A stretch of 64,000 bases of DNA, from contig JAYGXS010000001.1 in assembly GCA_036362985.1 (NCBI GenBank), positions 76,404,590 through 76,468,589 on the forward strand, written 5' to 3'. This stretch comes from Ligula intestinalis. Its lineage: Eukaryota; Platyhelminthes; Cestoda; Diphyllobothriidea; Diphyllobothriidae. The notes under the pieces are model-generated. The model ran no database searches and was not told the DNA's origin. It worked only from the letters and a program-made list of their open reading frames with translations. The position numbers and the translations under genes are program-made. Position 1 is the first letter of the stretch. Each line of letters opens with the position of its first letter. This document shows, one piece after another, positions 42,901-55,998 of this stretch.

Positions 42901-45177
42901 ATGATTTAGTAGACGTCGATTTTATGTCCTCTTGAATAGCGGCGGCTTTGTCACTGTTGGAACTGGCGGAATAAATCTGGGCTGTTCTTGCGGTGACTAG
43001 ATGTGCTTTAAGGCATTTAGTAAAGTCAGACAACAAGCATTCTAGGAGCTCTATTTAAAAATGCGTCGCCTGCTGTACTGCATACTAGACTATTTTCGAA
43101 TTCCGAGAAAATGGCATTGGTTTTAACGTAACTTAAAACCACCAAAATAAAATTCGCTGCTGTTCTAAACTAAACAACCTACCACATAGATTACCGGAAT
43201 CTTTGCCACTGGTTATGAAAGGAACGTAGGAGGTGAGCATTTTGCTATATAGGACTTACTTTGAAACGACACTGTGTCAACTCTTGAGTCGATAACATGA
43301 ATATGGAGGAATGTTTGTATTAACATCAGCATAAGTGGTCTTCTCACAAGCAACTTAACAAACGAATATTCTGTTCTTTATGTCTAGCACTAAGTGGAAT
43401 TATTTCCAAAACTCGAATAGTTGTTCAGCAAGCAAATGCATCTGTAATAGTACACAGGAATAACCGGACTTGCGAAGAACCGACTAAATTTTTAGTTCAC
43501 CCAATTTGAAAAATTCGTTCCCCGGTAATAACTAAAATTATAATTTAAGACCTCATATTTACCGGCGTTTTGCATATCTTTGCACGACAATTAAGTCAAT
43601 CGTGGAAAACTGGAAGATCTTAGAGCTGATCGAGGCCGTGAGGTGCAACCAGCACTAGCCACCTGCGCAACGAGACCTATCCAAGGACGTTGAGCCGGTA
43701 GGGCACATGAATATGGACCCCCTACCTTTCACCAACCAGTTAACACAAAAAGCTTCGCGTGAAATTCCATTACGGGTAAATATAATCGAGTCATATCGCT
43801 GTCCTTAACCCTGACTCTTAACTTAACTTAAACCCTACCATAACCTCAACACTGAATTTTATGTAAGTGGCAATTGACATAAGATTCCGGAATAGGCGGT
43901 TTCTATATTCATATATTGTCTTTGAGTATTTCACCAGTGAAGTAAGGTATTCGACGACCTCCTTATTGACTTCTAGCATACAAAGCAGCAATATGTTATA
44001 GTCCTCGATCAGCAGAAGCAAGAGTGCTGGATTGTCAATCCACCGCTGTTTTTGTCTAATATGATTAATTAGGATAGTGTGAAAGTAACCTTGCGTTTGT
44101 GCTTAACATAATGGTGGAGGATTTTTTGCAATCCGAAGTAAAGGTTTGTCCAAACTCTAGCTTTATCGACGAACACTCACAAAATAAAAAGAAGCTTCTT
44201 CGTATTTCCATGGTCTGTGTTGTTGAAATTCTCTGCCAGAAATTGTTAATCAGCCGTTTGGCAATTTGATTTGACTGGGAGGAAACATCTTAATCGCTGG
44301 GTTAAATTAACCGTGCTAGTAATGCAAGAGCAAAGAGTTTACTTTGAACACACAAATAACAACTACATTTTCAAGTATAACTGGAAGTATTGATTGAAAG
44401 AGTCCGAATTTATAAGTGTAGCATTCGCGTTAGAATGATCTTTTTTTCGCTGGTGTATTAAATTTCAAATACTAACAAACAATTTTTAGGAGGATTGGAG
44501 TCAATTCCTTAAAACTCAAATGTTTCCATTAATTACAAGGCAAACATTTATATTACTTCAACACTCTGCTGGAAAGATATTGCATAGTAAATCACAGTAA
44601 ACGAGCAGACCGACGAGGAGATTGCACATTTTATTTGAAGATAAACTGCACACAACAAGCCCCAGTCCGGGGAAAGTATTCTAACTGCTGCTTTAAGGCG
44701 ATCTCTTCCCAAAATCTGGTCCAGAAATTTCATTTTCGCTCCGAAATTGTTAAGATTTATAGTCGTATTGTGTCGCAGATGTGAACTTTGGATTGTGTGG
44801 TTCGAGACTTCTGGCGACAGACATTGCGTGCTCAGTCACTTTCTTCTGAACTAAGAGGTAATGGCTGCTTAATTTCCATCACAATATTTCTAACCCTCAA
44901 GTCACGACATTTTATGCGGTCACGGATCACGATTAGCTAACAATTTATGCTTCAACAAAAGTGTTTCTGCCTCACGAACCTTACTTCCAGGAAAAAGCCT
45001 GCTGACAAATAGGATCGTAATTTTTGCTGTTTCTATAGCAGAAACAATTTTATTTAGGCGCACCGCATAGCACAAGATCAGACGAACACTTCAAAGGAAG
45101 TACGCTATTACCTCCTTCCGATTATTTGGCCATTAGCACTGTTAAAATCATGCAAGTATTTTCGAAACTCATAACAG
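39960..45177. other. Gene-poor AT-rich region
   Basis: No coding sequence or mobile element recognised. Short degenerate telomere-like runs (CTAACCCTAACGCTAAC near 42205-42225, and a weaker run at about 43805-43850) are present. Confidence 0.4.
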
Positions 45178-45414
45178 TTTTTATATAAACGTCATATAAT
45201 CTATTATGAGCAAATACATTTTAATCAGTGTCTGAAACCTCAACTGCTAGAACACTTTAAACAAGAAGCACGAAGTTCATCAAAGACTTCTGGTCTTAGT
45301 TTTTTATATAAACGTCATATAATCTAAGACAAGAAGTCTTCGATGAACTTTGTGTTTCTTGTTTCAAATGCTCTCGCAGTTGAGGATTCGGATGCTAATT
45401 AAAATTTATTTGCT
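45178..45414. repeat. Palindrome with 91-90 base arms and a 26-base direct repeat
   Basis: Left arm 45209-45299 and right arm 45324-45414 are inverted, well matched near the centre and looser outside. The 24-base centre plus the first bases of the right arm (45301-45326) repeat exactly the sequence at 45178-45203 (TTTTTATATAAACGTCATAT and six more). No coding capacity and no hammerhead core. Confidence 0.8.
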
Positions 45415-48283
45415 TTCGGTTAATGCATTAAGCAAATTTCTTACTGCAAGAAGAAATAATCAAAGGGTGTTCATTTAGTCTTTCCAGCGAATTTATTCGA
45501 AAGCTCTCTCTGCAAATAGTTAAACCCTAGCCAAAGCATAGACAAGACGATAAAGTGCAAATAAGTTTTGAACGTGGGTCTAAGCATACAAGAAACAAAT
45601 TATATTCAAGGGTTGCATCGACCGGTAAACTCTTTAAAAATTAAACTATTCCCAGACAAGCATTTCATTTCTTGGGTCACCCTCACGGGTTTCATACCCT
45701 GCAATTTATTTTAGCCAATAAAAAGCATCTAGCAGACGTCCAACGTAGATGTTTGCTAATGAAAAGTTGAACAATGTGTGTCCGCAAAAGGGAGGCGTGC
45801 CGCTTCAAGATGCTATTGCTGCCTAGAGCTTTTGAAGTATTTTCCATACCAGTTTTCACCTTAAAAATATTGTACACTTACTAAGTTACAAAACAGAATG
45901 TCCCTCGAATGCCGCAGTTTTTGTACTTGAAAACCGCTCAATGTTGAACAGCCTATGCTGGTTGACTTGCGACAACAAGCTCCAACATGGATAAGGCAGT
46001 CACTTTTGCTAACATACTATAACACTCGCATCACTGCTCGATTAACTAGGATTTCAGCCAGGTTGCCTTGTAGTTTCGTTTTTTTTTTCTATGTGGGACT
46101 TTGTAGAGCCAATTACGAGCATTTGACTATGCCCTTCAGCCATGAATAGCAGTGTGGTCATAAAAAGCAGCAGAACATAATGCATCATCCACTGTGGCAT
46201 CCAAACCACAAAGCTAGCTCCAGCACAATTTCAAGAAGTATTTTAAGATCAAACTCTGTATTTGAACTCATTCCACGCTTATTGTAATCCACATTACATT
46301 AAAGAGTATTAATTACGAGATTAGGTAATGGGTTCGACGATTCTGATGGTTGAAACGGCATAATAACATGATATTTTTTCAGTAGTCCATTATTAACCAG
46401 AGTATTGCCTGATTCATAATCAGGCAAAATAATTTTACCTAATGTAAATTAGTCCTTTCCATAATATCTCTTGTAGTCGTTTCTTTATACTCAACTTCGT
46501 GTATCCTGACCTTCGAACTGTCTTTTTTAAGACTGCAGGGTTGATTTATATAAACCAGCTTCCTTGCTCTCTGATAGCCTATTACACTCAGGAGCTGGTG
46601 AACGATCATCGCAGAAACGTAACTAACATCGAATTCATTGAATCCTTTTGAGAAGAACCATTTACTTTCCTGTATTTATTACGCTTGGTAAACTGCTGTT
46701 TATTTTGACTTAAGAAAAACAAATTGCGAACTTGAAGTACCTCACCGCAACAGATTTTAATTCATGCTGCCGGTTCACCATTTTCAAAGTGAAAACTGTC
46801 ACATTCACTCAGGATTTTGAATGACTGGCCGCTTCTCTTGGCCTTGGGCCGATCGAGGAGTAAATAAAGATAAACCAAACTTCTGAGGGAGTTTTCATTC
46901 ACGGACATGCAAAAGCTTTGTTTTCTTGAGTTGCTTATTACTACAGAACACAACAGAATTCCCTTTACCATTTGAAATTCCTGTAGTGCGGGAAATTCAA
47001 TATTCTCTGACTAATCCAATATTCCATGCAAAATAGTTCTCCGTAGTCATATTCTTGCTACCGGAACCTGTCTTCCTTTATACCCCTGGTTAAGCTTACT
47101 TGGTCGTATCGTTACTCATTAGTTGTAGGCCAAGCCAAATCTCTCTCTTTTGTGTTATTCTGACATCCTTTCTAAAAACCAGCGAACAATTAAATGCACT
47201 TTACTCCAATGTTTGGCCAAGGCATGTTTTTGGTAGTGATTTTTCCCCCATCTTCTCCCGTTAGTTGCGCATATTTATCCATCTGCAGGTTTGTGGAGTA
47301 CGACTGCCTCGTGCATTATGCATGCTTGACTGACACGACTCCCTATGTTAAGGAAAAAAGAGAGGGATTTCAGAGTTGGCAACGAAATTCCGTCAGAGTA
47401 ACAATTATCATTCCTCTGTGGCTTGATTGACAAACCATGTGATTTCTATCTAAAAGCCTAGTCCTGCCTAGTCTGCAGCTTTATCCACCCAATTTTTGTC
47501 TGTCCTTCAAGTGGACCTCCCTTACTTCTGATGAATCAGTAAAGCTACATTCTGGCTTACTGTATTAGAAGCCATTAGGAGTTGTATTTTGATGAATTAA
47601 CAAAAACTTTACAGTCCCAACAGTGGTGGTGATGCTATCGCCTAAGCGTGGTATAGCAAAGATGTAGCTAAAATGGACATTTTACGAGTGAAAAAATCGT
47701 GTTTCACTTCTCCTATAGGCTACTTAAGCTATTTAAGTTTCACTTTGGTCTATCCTTTTTATTCCTCTAACCATGTGAATAATATAACCTTCACACATTT
47801 TGCCTGATAGCCTACTGGGAAGCAACCATTTATTAACTAACATTACACGTCATTGCCAATACCATGAATTATTTTTCTTTCAAACTCGCGACCTCAATTC
47901 GGGTATCGAGCTTAAGAGCAAAACTTTCTTAAAAGAATAGGAAAAACTGCTAAATTTACTCCTGGAAGTGCGTCAGAATCAAGAACATACAATAAAACTA
48001 CTAAAATCAGAAATGTTTTACAAATGCTTCAATACCTGATGATTTGTTAAAGGGCCGTGACCTAATAAAAAAGGATTACAATTTTTCCAAAACATTGTAC
48101 GGTTTCCACACATAGTTGGTTAAAGATTGGTAGTGTAAATACTGTAAGGCTTTTCGGCCAGAGCGCGTTCTCATCCAACCGGCAACACTACCAAACAGAA
48201 CTCTGGACAAGATGCATAAGAACGCTCGCACATATCGGCCCTACAGATGGCACTACAATTCCTCCACAACATAAGAAAATACC
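45415..48283. other. Gene-poor AT-rich region
   Basis: Nothing recognised; only short frames without motifs. Confidence 0.4.
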
Positions 48284-48324
48284 TGGCTAGCATACGTTGT
48301 TTTCGATAAATTCTCCTCGGGCCA
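48284..48324 (-). ncRNA. Candidate hammerhead ribozyme in single repeat copy
   Basis: On the minus strand: TGGC, then CCGAGGA (plus 48314-48320; one change from CTGANGA), GA/TC helix II, GAAA, and A|GCCA after a helix III with one mismatch. TGGC/GCCA forms a clean helix I. Confidence 0.42.
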
Positions 48325-48666
48325 TTACATTTATATAAGGAGGGGGTAAAATGTTGCATGCTGGCAATTATAGTCATCGTTACAGGCAAATTGGTCATGT
48401 GAATAAAAGGAAGGGTAGAGTTGGTAGCACTCAGCTGGTTGTGCGGCACTGTAAATTTGCTGAGTCCGGAGAGGGGGGAAGGTGGAAGGGGGAAAAGCGT
48501 GAAAAGATGCAGGCGGTTACGAAACCCGTGGCCATGCAAAGCTCGGGGCTTGCAAGAGGTTCTTTTGCACGCACAAAACTGGCTTCTTCAACCAGACTGC
48601 GTTTGCTTCTGCTGTTGCTAGCAAACGCTGACCCAGAGAATTTTGGTAGTTTGGCGGGACCTTATC
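48284..48666 (-). mobile_element. Single copy of the hammerhead repeat
   Basis: Same unit as the arms at 26916-27542. Shared stretches include GCTTGCAAGAGGTTCTTTTG, GCTTCTGCTGTTGCTAGCA and the purine-rich tract GGAGGGGG. The hammerhead end is on the left, minus strand. The distal end extends past the palindrome version to GGTAGTTTGGCGGGACCTTAT, which is also the end of the copy at 55709. Frames at 48171-48677 are incidental to the repeat. Confidence 0.8.
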
Positions 48667-51600
48667 AATTATCTTAAAGGCTTCGCTCCTACAAAATATA
48701 CGAACAGTATGGAGTAGATATGTATCACCTTTATCGGAGATCGTTCGATCTGGTCGGGAAAGAAATAATGACCCGAAGTAATCTTATTTATATTTTTAGC
48801 TTGCTCGTGGCCTTAAAATGCTACTTACAAGTACATGAAAGTACGATAATCCCGCGCTTCGGCTTCTGCGAATTCGGTTGTTCCCTAATTTTATACACAA
48901 TATATATAAACATATGTTGGTAGTTTCATTTTTGCTATGGAAACTGTATATTTTTATATCTGGTAGACTTTTTCGCCGTATTATGCGTCAAAATAAAAAC
49001 TCCAAGGGGTATATAATCCGCATATTTACTTTTAGTATATCAATGATATGTTTATGTTGTATAACTGTGGTGTAAATGGTAATGCGAATGTGCGAAGTTT
49101 AATAAGGACTTACAATATATAAAGTAGCCATATATATATGGTATTTAATTCGCGGCCTTTCAATCTTCTCGGAGATTCTGGAACGTAACCCCCGCGGTCG
49201 AGGGTGATCAGTGTAGTTCTAGATGTAAAGGAGCCACTATCCTCGATACTGGACTTTCATTTGCCTGAAGTTGAAATTTATACTGGAACTCAGTGCCATC
49301 TAAAAATAACGGGTGCGGAAGGGCAGCATTATTTACAGGATGCAAAATCCGCGGATCCCGAATTGATTGCAGGTGCCTACACTTGATGGACCATTCGCCT
49401 ACTCACGCACACCGTCATCGATATTCATGGGATAATTACATGCATCACTCGTTCATCAACGTGTGCCAATTACTCATTCTGTTGATCACACATCTTTCCC
49501 AAAAACTGTTACCTAAAGCTTGAGCATTTGTTTCCTTCAAATTCGCCTCGGTTCTGTCCCCATTACCCTGAATTTTACCCATGCGAAAACTGTATAAACC
49601 AAATGTTTTTTCAACATTTTTGGATAAGTAGTCTTTGTACGACACCATGGAAGAAAGGGACGAGTGAGTCCCGTAACCAATCCTTAATTGTTCACCAACC
49701 AATTAAAAACATAACTATGTAAATAAAACTCCTATAGACACAGTTCTCCCGAGCAAAACCTAGTGGGCAAAGAAATCACTCTCTTAGTATTTTTAGTTCA
49801 TACTGTGAGAAGTGGCAAAGATAAGCCTTCTTCTGTCTTCTGATTTATTCTTTACCGTAAATATTCAGCCTACTATAAAAATTGAAGTAAGCAAGTAGTT
49901 TTCACGTTTGCGGAATTTGCGGGAATGGCAATGCAATCTTTGCGCTCAACGTTCATTAATGTAATACTAACGACCGAAAAATTTCACCAGAAATGCCAAC
50001 TAATTGTATGGTTTAGGATTTTATGGATACTGAATTTCCACTGATACCTCCCCTTCACAGAGTCATGTGATTCTTACTGGCATACTTAACTTATAGAGTC
50101 ATGTGCCGTCATCTCCAGACCTGCGGACCTGGTTGTCATAGCAATCGTTTCCTTACTCATATTCTTTAATAATGACATTCCGCAGATGCAAGGAGTTTGC
50201 GTCGCCTTCTCCACCTGGACCAAGACCATTAGTTCGCCGACTGCCATTTGTTTGCTCGGGGTAAAGTCTTTTTTAGTTCTCTGCACGAAATGCCTTCAGT
50301 AAATGAATACGCAAGCCTTGAGTCCGGGATAAGAATGCCCAGAAAAGAGAAGAACATCCCAATCTCCTTGGTTTATCTCGTGGATAGCTAAAAGCTAGCC
50401 TCAAAAAAGTGTATTTACCAAACGCTGGCGCGGTTGGCAATTGGGGCAGTGTGGTCATTTATTGGTCGCAGAGCAACTGTTAAGGGTACGATTTCAATGG
50501 GCAAAAACAGGAGAAGCCAGCAAAAAACATGTAACTATCACGATGGACAGACCCTGATAACCCAAAATAGCTCGTTTCCAAACCTCACGAATAGAAAGCA
50601 ACTAATTGGAATGTCATATATTGAATATATTTAGCGCAGAAACCTCTTTGTGAATCTAAATAACGGATAAAAATTCGCTTTATTTCTATAAATTCCTTAA
50701 TTCTTAAATTTCTGAATTTATGGTTGCCTCAAGATATACCAACGTATGTGTGTAGCAGAAGCCTGCAAGGTTATATAGGGGATTCGTTTTGGCACTTCAC
50801 GAGAATTCAGCCTCTTTAAAATATTTATAACGTCCTTTTAATTCATTCTATTTCTCATGAGGCATCCAACAAATAATGAAACACTAGATGGTACCCATGG
50901 TATTTATTTCCAAAAAGGTGCCCCCTTTCATACAGCTAAAGGTGAAATCGAAAACTATCATCGCAAAAAGACCAATATAGTACCTTTGTTTATTAACTTA
51001 CAACTATTTCCAGATAAGTGTTCCCAGGATATTACCTTCCACGAGAAAACCACGATCCTGCAAACACTAGTTAGGAATTCCCACCTTCGCATCCAATGTA
51101 CATTTCTGTACTGTACGAATATGGTGAAAGTGGCCTTCAAAGTATTTAGGAGGAACCCACGCAATTGCGCTTTGCTCCATTCGAGGTTAATTTGAATGGA
51201 AAATTATATATTTTGCGGAGAAACCACTAGAAAAGCGTTTGCAGGCTTAAAAGCCATCAGGAAAAGGGTAAATTATAGACAAACTGGGAGCATAAAACTT
51301 CACAGGTAAAGCCGCCGAAACGTAGAAGTTTCTCCAGTAATGTAGTTAGTATGTAACTTTAACCTCTTTAATTCATGCTACTTTTTCATTACCAACAGGC
51401 GGACGAAGTTTTTTAGAGGAGACGACAGAACGTAACATGCAAAGACCATTTGGTTTTCTTAGGAACTATAAATAAAGCCCATAAAATCACAGGTTTTTCA
51501 AGGATTTCACGCCCAGGTACAATCCTTGTGTCCGAACTAGGACATAATTCAGAGCATTTTGTTTGTGTGGGTTAAGCATAGTCCGCAGCCTGCACAAGCA

Positions 51601-54488
51601 GCGCATATGCATACAAAGACCGGGTACGATAGCAAATAAACATGTTAACCTCAACAGTGCTGAGTGTATTCTGTTAGGCGTATACCATTCAGGAGAACGC
51701 CAAGTTAGTCAGCTGGTCAGTCATACGTGAATAGAAAGCAGAGAATGTGCATGGACAACCCAGTCCAGATTAAAGGCAGATCAAAGTATAAATTCGACTT
51801 CTCAAAAAGGTACAAACAAGCAAGCAGCAAAGGAAAACCGCACTATTCGAGTTAAGCAGTTCTCAAGGTATAAACTATCACCATACAACCCCTGCTTGAT
51901 CGGTCTAGCTACCTGGCATACAAGCATTGCAGACTTTTCTTATTTCATCATGATAATATTTTCTATAATGTCCTGGTGAGATTAATATTCTTGCTCCAGG
52001 ACAAAACCCTCAAGGAGGGGTAGGATGCCATGCCACAAGGCATACTTAAGTATGTAGATCGTTTGGGCTGACAGGCATCTCTTCAGCTTTTGAACTTTGC
52101 TTTTCTGCTACGCAGATTTTGATGGTGACTCGTAAAAAAACCTGTGTAGGCTAGCAGTGACGTTAAATTTTCCAGTATCTTTACCGAACCCTTGAGCCGT
52201 AAACAGGTTCACTTTTGTTCAATATTTGCGAAAATTACTTGCAGGATTCAATGTGGCAATGAAAAGTGTCCTGAAATATAGCGTATATCAGTCAAGAAGC
52301 ATCCTGCGGCTTTTCGCTTTATCGACCTAGCTAGACGACAGGAACGTAATACGTCTTCTCCTAAATGGTACTCGCTAAGGGTTTTTAACTGTTTTAAAGA
52401 GTTTGGTATGGCCATTGAGTAACGTTCTGAAAAAGTTCACATTTATACATCCAAGGATCTGGGAGGCAAAGAATTTATACGTTTGAGCATATGTTTCCAA
52501 AAACTATCAATTCAACAGAAGTAATCAAAGTGGAATAAGGTTTTAAGAGGGTATCAATGAAAACGTTAAAGAAGTCAAGCTCAATGAACGTACGTTCATT
52601 AACTGTTTAAATTTTACCGTTTCACTAAGATTTCTGCTACTTAACAGGCCTGAGGATTAATAATCGAAAACGCATATTCACAAAATTTGAATTTTTCAAA
52701 GTGAAATTAGTCACAAATTCGATTAATATAACATTCATGTCATAAAAGTTTTTGTTTACCAGGAAAAGCGACCATCGTTAAATGGCAGCACACATTGTTC
52801 TGCAATGCCTTTGTATTTTCCTTCATGTGGGTGTTATTATTAACATGAATGAGTACTCTCGCAATAAAACAGCCCCGGCAATAATGGGCGAGCGTGTAAA
52901 TTTTTCATGTTCCATATAAAGGTTTATTACCTAGGGGGGTATGGCCGGAAAATTTCTTTGAATTTTGTATAATAAATTTTTCCCCGCATGTTGGGCCCGC
53001 AATGTATAAAATGGTTGCTATTGGCACCGCAATTAGACAGACTCTGAGTGCAATTACCTTCAAAATTTGTATCTGCCCTTGTTGCCTTTGGCTGGTTTTG
53101 AAGATAAAATTTTATTATATGCGGAATTCAGCTGAAGAAATCGTTCTTGACAAGTTTATTATAATTTTCTAAGTAGAATAGCCTTTTAACCTTTGAACTT
53201 TGTTCAAAAATGAGAGGCCATTGCACCACATGCCTCAAACTCATACTAAATGTTTTCGATATTGTAAGTGGTCATTTCAAGCTTATATCGCCATACATTG
53301 TTTCCTACATACTAAAACTTTACTACCTTTCCACCTTATCTGCCTATGTCTGCAGTTTATGAAAAATATCACCAGGTTTTTAGGCCTTTGCATCAAATAA
53401 TACAACAGATCTCCGTGCAGTAAGGTACATAATTTCAAAAAGTTCGTGCTTACGTTTATTAAATGCGATAAATAAACAGCGAACAAATACTTTTACTCTT
53501 TAAGCTTATTCAACGCAACTAACAGTATGGCGAATGCTGCATGCAACTTGCCTCATTTTGTAAAAGTTTGATCACTACTCGCATACCGGCCTGAACGCAT
53601 TTACGAAAACTTAGAAATAATAATGAGCAGCATTAGTCATATTAAGTAATTAAAAGACTTATATGAAGTACAAAGTGTTAGTTAAGAATAAAATTTTCCC
53701 GATAATGCCTATGTTCTGGAGATGTAAAAATAGTTATGAATTAAAACAATAAATTTAAAAATTTTTCAGCTTTGAAAATAGAATGTAACCAATTGCCGTA
53801 TGCAAACAGAACCTTTCCATAGTCAAAATATTTTATACATATTACCAATAGTGGATAACTATTTATTGAATATCGTCCAATAAAGTCTGGCATAGTTTCT
53901 ATCTGTTTCGGTGTCTTCATGTGTTTATTCATACATTGCGCTTCTTTTCGACTTTTACATCAAAACGTTTAAAATAAGATATACATAAATAGTACTTACC
54001 GCAAAAAATGAGTTTTTGGATATCAATTCTTATGAGAATAGCCAGGTGGATCATATTTAGAAATGCTTCAAAACAGTCAAACCACATTGTCGAGAAAAAA
54101 TAACGTCCGCAACGGAATTCTGATATTATTATTCCTAAGATTATTAAAAAAACGTTCTATACTAGGTTACCTCTTTAAAAAGGGCTTTAAGTAGGTAATA
54201 ACCTGACGAATTGCTGTGCATATTAGCCTATTCCAGGGTAATGTCAAACTGCAATTGGAGACCTTTGACAAATTTTAAATATACCTGACGATGAACGATT
54301 CAATTGGACTGGGAATGAAAGAACTTACTTTTCTCTTTACGACGAATTATGTTTGACATAAGTGGATTAATTCCACGATCCCGTGAATGCAAAAAATACT
54401 GGCCATATATGGCCATTTTTGAACTACTTATTATTGTTCTGCCTGTTCCGTTTCTAAAGAATGCATAAGCGGAACGTTAAGCTTACAA
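48667..54488. other. Gene-poor AT-rich region
   Basis: No gene recognised. Frames at 49204-49386, 50086-50286 (minus) and 50857-51195 have no motif or splice context that I can support. Confidence 0.4.
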
Positions 54489-54586
54489 AAATTTCAAAGA
54501 TGGTAAAAACAGCAAGATTTACTGGATCCATGACATTTTGAGAGAGCTCTTCGATTGTTGCCTCTCACTGCATAACGTGAATCACG
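54489..54586 (-). repeat. PLE-A 3' terminal sequence, left inverted arm
   Basis: Reverse complement of 55051-55146, sharing GCTCTCTC, ATGTCATGGATCCA and CGTTATGCA. Homologous to about 2350-2430, the original PLE-A 3' end. Confidence 0.82.
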
Positions 54587-55050
54587 TAAGAGAAAATACA
54601 AATTGAATTCATACAGAAAACTCGATCCAAACAACAAGGTCATAAGAAATGGCCAAAAGACTAATCAATAACGGGAGAAAGTTAAAACACTATGGACAGA
54701 AATAGGGGAAAAGAGGTCTAAGGTTAAAAGTTGGAAGGGAAATGTGTAAACACGGAACCAATGCTACTACGACAGAGTTAGGTTCGCTACATGTTTCAGC
54801 TGTTTATATAAGTCGGGTTTGAACCGCTGTATGTAGGCTGCCTCGAGGTAGCGTAATGTACGAGTTGTTAGGGCTTGAATTAGTACTCGGAAAGAAGTTT
54901 TAGGGTCAACAGGATGGCCATTGTATAGCAGATGGTCAGTAATCGGTGAAGGGGGAATTCTGCTTTCTGCTAGGTAAATGCTCCTTAGCTCTGGCAGCCA
55001 ATGTCTGTTGAGTTCGCTCATGTACTTGCATCCGCAAATGCATATAAATT

Positions 55051-55146
55051 CGTGATTTACGTTATGCAATTAGAGGTGGCAACAGAAAAGCTCTCTCCAA
55101 ATGTCATGGATCCAATAAATGTTGCTGTTTTGTCATCTTTAAAATT
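55051..55146 (+). repeat. PLE-A 3' terminal sequence, right inverted arm
   Basis: Mirrors 54489-54586. It is attached directly where PLE-A coding homology stops (before EF.C.CGC). Confidence 0.82.
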
Positions 55147-55708
55147 GCGCCTGGGAAACGTTGCTTTAAGTTTACAAAAAGTATATTTCTACATGACTTA
55201 CATTAAATAACGCCTTGTTTACATTACCTCCGCAGTTACATATGACGGCACTTTGATTAGTCGCCACGTAGAGCAGTGTGGTAAAAAGAAATGCGATGAA
55301 AACATTTTTGTTACTGCATTTTGTGCAAATCAACTTCACAGTTTAGCTAAACTAAATTTTTAAAATTTAAATTATTGCTTTTTTCTAAAAATTAATGCGA
55401 TTCCTTAAACTTCGCTTCACTTGCAACTGAACAATTTCGGGCAAAATATTCCAGTTCTGGAAGGGATAATTTTTCCACTTTTTTACTTATTCTGGAATTC
55501 TTCCACAGCACAATGCATATTGACAAAACGTTTGGCTCTGTCTTACCTTATAGCATAGGAAATTTCTTTGATATAAACTTACATACTCATGATTTCGCCA
55601 AAATCAGTGCCTATTTCACTCCATAACTTTAACTAAGAGGGCAGTTTTCCAAACTAAAACCTTTCTTATTATTAAAGCCACCCAACTTTCCAAAATGACC
55701 TGTAATTT
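55147..55708. other. AT-rich spacer between two repeat insertions
   Basis: Nothing recognised. Confidence 0.4.
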
Positions 55709-55998
55709 ATAAGGTCCCGCCAAACTACCCAAAGTCCCCGGATCAGCGTTTGCTAGCAACAGCATAAGCAACCACAATCCGGTTGAAGAAGCCGGTTTTG
55801 TCCGCACAAAAGAAACTCCTGCAAGCTCCGAGCTTTGCATGGCCAGCGGTTACATCCGCCCCCACCCCTACCCTATTCCCATGATTAATTTGCCTTTAAC
55901 GATGACCATAATTGCCAGCATCTTACTTTTTACCCCCTCTCCCCTATATAAATTTAATGGTCCGAGGAGAATTTATTGAAAGCTACGTATGTTCGCCA
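55709..55998 (+). mobile_element. Single copy of the hammerhead repeat
   Basis: Same unit as 48284-48666 in the opposite orientation. It starts ATAAGGTCCCGCCAAACTAC and includes GCTTTGCATGGCC and GACCATAATTGCCAGCATCT. The hammerhead end is on the right. The minus-strand frame at 55616-55840 is incidental. Confidence 0.8.
55957..55998 (+). ncRNA. Candidate hammerhead ribozyme in single repeat copy
   Basis: TGGT pairs with GCCA (55995-55998) as helix I. The core is CCGAGGA at 55962-55968, GAAA at 55978-55981, and cleavage would follow C55994. Helix III AGCT/TGTT is weak. Pairing in helix I is kept despite a C-to-T change, through a G-U pair. Confidence 0.42.

Larger units (their letters stand above)
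54489..55146 (-). mobile_element. PLE-A 3' fragment enclosed by inverted copies of its 3' end
   Basis: Minus strand 54767-55069 encodes a decayed GIY-YIG domain (EFICICGCKYM, then PKTSFRVLI and LRYLEAAYIQRFKPDLYKQL), matching 1830-2147. The YIGR motif is damaged and there is a local frame change. Its 3' UTR runs left to 54489. The terminal 96-98 bases (54489-54586) reappear inverted at 55051-55146, fused to the truncated 5' end. The fragment thus has the same 3' terminal sequence at both outer ends. The hammerhead core seen at 2373 is degraded in both arms (CGAAGA, AAAA). Confidence 0.85.

Noticed and set aside
48171..48677. Frames of 122 and 108 codons on opposite strands
   Set aside because: They lie largely in the short hammerhead repeat, which is non-coding and occurs elsewhere with other frames.
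50857..51195. 112-codon plus-strand frame
   Set aside because: No motif, no splice context and an overlapping frame on the other strand; probably chance.
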